DNA of 7,794 nucleotides from Thermococcus paralvinellae. GTDB lineage: Archaea; Methanobacteriota_B; Thermococci; Thermococcales; Thermococcaceae. Position 1 is the first letter of the stretch, and each line of letters begins with the position of its first letter. The stretch is from contig DQUR01000228.1 in NCBI GenBank assembly GCA_015662175.1, positions 1 through 7,794 on the forward strand. The letters run 5' to 3'. The translations under genes and the position numbers were made by a program. The notes under the pieces were generated by a model. The model ran no database searches, had not been told where the DNA came from, and saw nothing but the letters and a program-made list of their open reading frames with translations. Of the stretch, positions 5,204 through 7,794 are shown piece after piece.

Positions 5204-6364
5204 TCATGGTTTTCTCCTTCCTCTAACAGGCATATGACCTCTTCCCCTGATCATTTTTTTACCCCTCATATAACATATCCTGAGCTGCTCTTTTAATTTT
5301 ATCATAAGTTCCTGAGCGGTGTCGTAGTCACCATTTTTTATTGCTGCTCTTACAGCTTCCATCAGCTGCAACGCCACCGTCACATTGACACCCAGCCTTT
5401 CCATTACCCTGATCCGTGCCTCAATCCTTAAGAGTTCTTTTTCCAGTTTCAGCTTTGTTTTTGTCATTATCATCATCCTCATGTTCTCTCCTGCAAGCCT
5501 GATGACGACTTCTGCCTTTGACTTTGCTGCTATTGCAAGGCCATAAGCAAGACCATACTTCCCGGTGTTGTATGCTTCCTTTGCGTCTTCAAGCTGTTTC
5601 TCCGCAATTTTAAGTACGTTCTCAATGGCTGGATTTGTCGCATTTCTGGATAGCTCCCTGGCTGTGTTTATCTTTTCCTCGGCCATTTGTATTGCTTCAA
5701 GGGCTCTCTCAGCGGTCATATTAATCAGAACTTTTGTGCAGTTGCATTCTTTGAGGCGTTCCCTAAGCTGTTTCTGGATCATGAGCATTGTTCGGTTCAT
5801 GACCGGGGTTTCCACTATTGTAACGCTTTTGATCCTGAGCCCTAGCATTTCCATTATTCTTGTAATGTCTGTAGTCTGGTTGACTAAAATTATCATTGCC
5901 CTCTCCTGAATTGCAAGCCTTAATGCCTTTTTAATTCCTGCCAGATCTTTACCTGCTACGAGGATAACCCTGTTCTGTAGCTGGAACCTTGCTGTAATAT
6001 TTTTGAGTACCGCTAGGTTGGTTTCATATCTGTTTTTTCCATACCACCTCTCAACTGTGATACCCAAGTCCCGTAGGTCCTCAATGTATTCATCGGGAAC
6101 CGCAATCGGTCCGCCAATGACGATGACTTCTTCCGGGGCATAGCTTATAATTTCTGCGGTTATGTTTGGATCATACACCCCCCATGGTGTTTTGATTATC
6201 ACAACGTTTGATGTTATGTTTGCAATGTAGTTTGCAAGTGCACAATCGGCTTCATTGTCGCTTACGAGTATCACAAGTGTGGTGTCCGTGGCATTAACTG
6301 GCCTGACTGGAACCGCCAGTATCATCAAACCAAAAACTATCGACAGCACTTTTTTCCACATCAT
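5204..6364 (-). CDS. Secreted cell-surface protein with putative cell wall binding repeat 2 (CWB2) region and helical C-terminal domain
   Basis: This is a 386-residue exported protein. A signal peptide (MMWKKVLSIVFGLMILAVP onward) with likely cleavage after Ala25 is followed by a CWB2-like unit at about residues 29-125, ending in the diagnostic VIVIGGPIAVPDEY and WYGKNRYETNLAVL motifs. A degenerate second unit starts at RVILVAGKDLAG (about 132-205). Residues 215-365 are charged, Ala/Glu/Lys/Leu-rich helices with the AEKQLEDAKEAYNTGKYGLA pattern, likely a helical bundle or coiled coil. The last 20 residues carry nine Arg/Lys. About ten N-glycosylation sequons occur and all are N-X-T. There is no C-terminal membrane anchor. 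Firmicutes CWB2 proteins carry three repeats and bind anionic wall polymers; the archaeal ligand is unknown. GGTGGGGTGA 6 nt upstream supports ATG 6364. It may attach to the S-layer or surface glycans. Confidence 0.85.
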   Translation of the reverse strand: MMWKKVLSIVFGLMILAVPVRPVNATDTTLVILVSDNEADCALANYIANITSNVVIIKTPWGVYDPNITAEIISYAPEEVIVIGGPIAVPDEYIEDLRDLGITVERWYGKNRYETNLAVLKNITARFQLQNRVILVAGKDLAGIKKALRLAIQERAMIILVNQTTDITRIMEMLGLRIKSVTIVETPVMNRTMLMIQKQLRERLKECNCTKVLINMTAERALEAIQMAEEKINTARELSRNATNPAIENVLKIAEKQLEDAKEAYNTGKYGLAYGLAIAAKSKAEVVIRLAGENMRMMIMTKTKLKLEKELLRIEARIRVMERLGVNVTVALQLMEAVRAAIKNGDYDTAQELMIKLKEQLRICYMRGKKMIRGRGHMPVRGRRKP

Positions 6365-6370
6365 ACTCAG

Positions 6371-6380
6371 TCACCCCACC
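6371..6380 (-). promoter_or_regulatory. RBS of the CWB2 protein gene
   Basis: GGTGGGGTGA lies 6 nt before ATG 6364 (9 nt before the second ATG, 6361). It supports initiation at the ATG pair. Confidence 0.8.
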
Positions 6381-6399
6381 ATTTTTAAGGAAAGAAGTT

Positions 6400-6416
6400 A
6401 TATTTAAGCTTTTTTC
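6400..6416 (-). promoter_or_regulatory. BRE/TATA promoter of the CWB2 protein gene
   Basis: The minus strand reads AAAAAAGC (BRE, complement of 6408-6415) followed by TTAAATAT (TATA, complement of 6400-6407). A start about 25 nt from the box centre falls near 6378, at the edge of the RBS, giving a very short leader. Confidence 0.75.
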
Positions 6417-6462
6417 ACGAAATCGTCGAGAACTGTTTTTGTTTGTTTTGATACAAGTCCCT

Positions 6463-7167
6463 TCATCTTTCAATTTGTCCACCATGGTTAAGTAACGTTT
6501 GTAAACGTTTATCCACGTTTAACCTCGCCTCAACTTGGCTTTTCAACTCCTTAATCCAATACAATGGTCCGTTTCATTTACCACTGGATTCAAAAACATC
6601 AAACCTGTAGCATTTACATCCCTTCAGCTCATTTACAACTTTATTAAGTTCCAAGCAGCTGATCCGGATTGTGCTTGATATTGTAGTTTGTAGTTTTAAG
6701 ATTTCAACGGGTTTTTGAGGACTTATATCATACATCCTGGTAAGGCCTGATATTTCAATTGTCATATTGCTGACGGTTACTGATATCTCCTCCAGATCGT
6801 ACGAGGTTTTCTCAACGGCTAATGCAACAAAGATAGAATATGTAAACTTCAAGCGAGTTGAAATCGTGGTTACCAACTACCTTTCGATGCATTCATCATC
6901 AAACAGCCTCTTTTGTACTGTTATTCCTTTCGGGGCTACAAACTTCTTAATGGTAACGTTGCTCAGGTACTCCTGCACTTGCTTCTCACAAATCTCCACT
7001 TTACTCCAGCTACTGCCCCTTAATTCCAAGTCCTATGAACTGTGAGTTCCCTTCCTGTGTTTTCCATTCCGGTTGCATATACCTTGCTTGGACATAACTT
7101 CTACTCTTGCGCTCGTTATCCTACTTTGTGTTTCGGAATAGCACACTAATGAACGCAAACTATTCAC
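6463..7167 (-). pseudogene. Unrecognised gene interrupted by two in-frame TAG and one TGA codon
   Basis: From a GTG at 7167 (AAAGGAGGC at 7171-7179 just upstream) one minus-strand frame of 235 codons runs to a TGA at 6463-6465, broken by TAG at 7033-7035, TAG at 6877-6879 and TGA at 6574-6576. Between the stops the translation is protein-like: KVEICEKQVQEYLSNVTIKK, then YSIFVALAVEKTSYDLEEIS, VSNMTIEISGLTRMYDISPQ and LELNKVVNELKGCKCYRFDV, and after the TGA WIKELKSQVEARLNVDKRLQ. The first 44 codons look poor; the neighbouring frame there gives VYATGMENTGRELTVHRTW, so a frameshift near 7036-7040 is also likely. I do not recognise the family. Two N-X-T sequons hint at an extracytoplasmic protein, but no clear signal peptide remains. 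Thermococcales are not known to use pyrrolysine or selenocysteine, so loss of function is the simplest reading. Confidence 0.6.
6495..6520. repeat. Three ACGTTT hexamers at exact 10-bp spacing
   Basis: ACGTTT occurs at 6495-6500, 6505-6510 and 6515-6520, the middle copy lying in the palindrome AAACGTTT (6503-6510). The 10-bp period would place the copies on nearly one face of the helix. They lie about 90 bp upstream of the CWB2 gene promoter and inside the 3' end of the broken gene. Confidence 0.75.
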
Positions 7168-7170
7168 TCT

Positions 7171-7179
7171 GCCTCCTTT
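7171..7179 (-). promoter_or_regulatory. RBS remaining in front of the broken gene
   Basis: AAAGGAGGC on the minus strand is a strong Shine-Dalgarno sequence, with 4 nt between GGAGG and GTG 7167. No other gene on this strand could use it. Confidence 0.5.
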
Positions 7180-7183
7180 ATTA

Positions 7184-7196
7184 TGTAAAAACTTCG
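7184..7196 (-). promoter_or_regulatory. Possible promoter of the broken gene
   Basis: The minus strand reads CGAAGTTTTTACA here (BRE-like CGAAG, then a T/A-rich box) about 20-25 bp before the GTG at 7167, close to the AAAGGAGGC RBS. It supports a once-expressed gene, but the spacing leaves almost no leader. Confidence 0.35.
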
Positions 7197-7208
7197 AAAA
7201 ATTTTGAT

Positions 7209-7254
7209 AAATAGAAAAACCTATTTGAGTAAGGTCTGTTAAATGTTTACATTT
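7209..7254. repeat. Two short inverted repeats upstream of the FOR promoter
   Basis: AAATAG-6 nt-CTATTT (7209-7226) and AAATGT-TT-ACATTT (7241-7254) are both perfect six-base inverted repeats, lying about 40-90 bp upstream of the TATA box of the oxidoreductase gene. They could be operator sites, but AT-rich intergenic DNA produces such pairs by chance. Confidence 0.5.
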
Positions 7255-7287
7255 CCCTAAAATAGAGCGGTTAAGGATTTTTGTGAA

Positions 7288-7304
7288 CCCAAAGCTTATA
7301 TAAA
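7288..7304 (+). promoter_or_regulatory. BRE/TATA promoter of the formaldehyde oxidoreductase gene
   Basis: CCCAAAGC (7288-7295, BRE) followed by TTATATAAA (7296-7304, TATA) is a strong consensus archaeal promoter. The transcript should start near 7326, giving a leader of about 8-12 nt with the RBS GGTGG (7324-7328). Confidence 0.85.
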
Positions 7305-7333
7305 ATTTCACCATAATAAAAATGGTGGTTTCT

Positions 7334-7794
7334 ATGAAAGGATGGTGGGGAAGAATTTTAAGGGTTGATTTAACCAACAACAAAGTTAAATTACAAGAAT
7401 ATTCTCCAGAAATTGCCCAGCTATTCATAGGTGGTAGAGGACTGGCTGCAAAAATTCTGTGGGATGAGGTTAGGGGTGTTGATCCCCTCAGCCCAGAGAA
7501 CAAGTTGGTTATAGCCGCTGGACCCTTTAACGGCCTCCCAACCCCAAGCGGTGGAAAGCTTGTGGTTGCTGCAAAAAGTCCGCTTACGGGTGGTTATGGT
7601 GACGGTAACTTAGGGACGATGGCAACTGTTCACTTAAGAAAAGCTGGTTACGACGCCATTGTTATTGAAGGTAAGGCGAAGAAGCCCGTTTATCTCTATA
7701 TCGAAGATGATAATGTGAGCATTCTCAGTGCTGAGGGACTTTGGGGACTTGACACCTTTAAGACAGAGGAAGAACTCAAGAAGGTACACGGGAA
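7334..7794 (+). CDS. for: Tungsten-containing formaldehyde:ferredoxin oxidoreductase, N-terminal part, runs off the right edge
   Basis: The 153 complete codons present are the start of an aldehyde ferredoxin oxidoreductase family enzyme (usually about 600 residues), which oxidises short aldehydes to acids and reduces ferredoxin using a tungstopterin and a 4Fe-4S cluster. The start [18 protein letters not shown] and the segments [36 protein letters not shown] and GGYGDGNLG belong to domain 1, which holds the bis-pterin. They agree closely with Pyrococcus FOR as I recall it, better than with AOR or GAPOR. The cluster-binding cysteines lie beyond the window. ATG 7334 is preferred to the in-frame ATG 7322, because GGTGG (7324-7328) lies between them and known FOR proteins start at MKGWWG. 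It has a strong promoter of its own, and its 5' region is divergent from the broken gene. Confidence 0.93.
   Translation, partial: MKGWWGRILRVDLTNNKVKLQEYSPEIAQLFIGGRGLAAKILWDEVRGVDPLSPENKLVIAAGPFNGLPTPSGGKLVVAAKSPLTGGYGDGNLGTMATVHLRKAGYDAIVIEGKAKKPVYLYIEDDNVSILSAEGLWGLDTFKTEEELKKVHG

Larger units (their letters stand above)
6365..7333. other. 969-bp stretch without an intact gene
   Basis: Going right, it holds the promoter and RBS of the CWB2 gene, the three phased ACGTTT copies, the broken minus-strand gene (6463-7167) with its leftover RBS and promoter, two short palindromes, and the promoter of the for gene. I see no tRNA-like cloverleaf, terminal inverted repeats or insertion sequence ends here. 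Confidence 0.7.

Noticed and set aside
6294..6485. 63-codon minus-strand frame over the CWB2 promoter and N-terminus
   Set aside because: It covers a clear BRE/TATA and RBS and runs into the CWB2 signal peptide in another frame. The CWB2 gene explains the region better.
6574..7035. Pyrrolysine (TAG) or selenocysteine (TGA) insertion in the interrupted gene
   Set aside because: Two of the three stops are TAG, which raised the idea, but Thermococcales are not known to have pyrrolysine or selenocysteine machinery, a TGA also interrupts the frame, and no insertion element is seen. Loss of function is simpler.
6767..7045. 92-codon plus-strand frame within the gene-poor stretch
   Set aside because: It has no RBS or promoter, and its translation looks less protein-like than the minus-strand frame in the same place.
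7255..7333. SurR (GTT-n3-AAC) or TrmBL1-type operator near the FOR promoter
   Set aside because: No full match to either recalled motif is present, only partial GTTAA and GTGAAC fragments.
7033..7503. 156-codon minus-strand frame overlapping the start of the for gene
   Set aside because: From 7334 upward it is antisense to the well-supported FOR coding region and has no RBS at its ATG. Only its downstream part is kept, as the 5' end of the broken gene.

Overview
The window looks like a chromosome segment from a hyperthermophilic euryarchaeon of the Thermococcales (Pyrococcus/Thermococcus/Palaeococcus group), probably a low-GC member. The evidence is the start of a tungsten formaldehyde:ferredoxin oxidoreductase at the right edge that closely resembles the Pyrococcus FOR protein as I remember it, GGAGGTG/GGTGG-type ribosome binding sites, BRE/TATA promoters about 25-30 nt before starts, short leaders, and tightly packed overlapping genes. 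The species cannot be fixed from the sequence alone.

Layout from left to right. (1) 1-264, minus: 5' part of a small membrane protein of the putative small multidrug export family (COG2426-like), cut by the window edge. (2) 265-443: divergent control region with two promoters and a perfect 18-bp tandem repeat. (3) 444-3269, plus: three-gene operon with 23-25 nt overlaps, encoding a flippase-like membrane protein (LPG synthase TM/UPF0104 family), a GT4 glycosyltransferase and a NodB-type polysaccharide deacetylase without a signal peptide. This looks like a set for making, de-acylating and translocating a lipid-linked sugar. (4) 3332-3805, plus: a single-cysteine Bcp-type peroxiredoxin with its own promoter, perhaps followed by an overlapping 43-residue ORF. 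(5) 3889-4941, minus: a PflX-like (COG1313) radical SAM protein, probably with a leaderless mRNA.

(6) 4942-5203: a gene-poor gap with a minus-strand ORF that may be a remnant of a PIN-domain (DUF3368-like) toxin. (7) 5204-6364, minus: a secreted protein with a cell-wall-binding repeat 2 (CWB2) N-terminal half, a helical C-terminal half, many N-glycosylation sequons (all N-X-T) and a very basic tail, with a clear promoter and RBS. (8) 6463-7167, minus: an unrecognised gene that still reads like protein but is broken by two TAG codons and one TGA in the same frame. It has a plausible promoter and RBS, so it is best read as a decaying gene. (9) 7209-7333: control region with two short palindromes, then a strong TATA box for for (7334 to the right edge).

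Most identified genes concern the cell envelope (export protein, flippase-like/GT/deacetylase operon, CWB2 glycoprotein) or redox metabolism (Bcp, radical SAM, FOR). The least explained parts are the broken gene at 6463-7167, the envelope operon with its repeat-bearing promoter, and the 4972-5193 remnant. I see no tRNA, rRNA, CRISPR array or complete insertion sequence.
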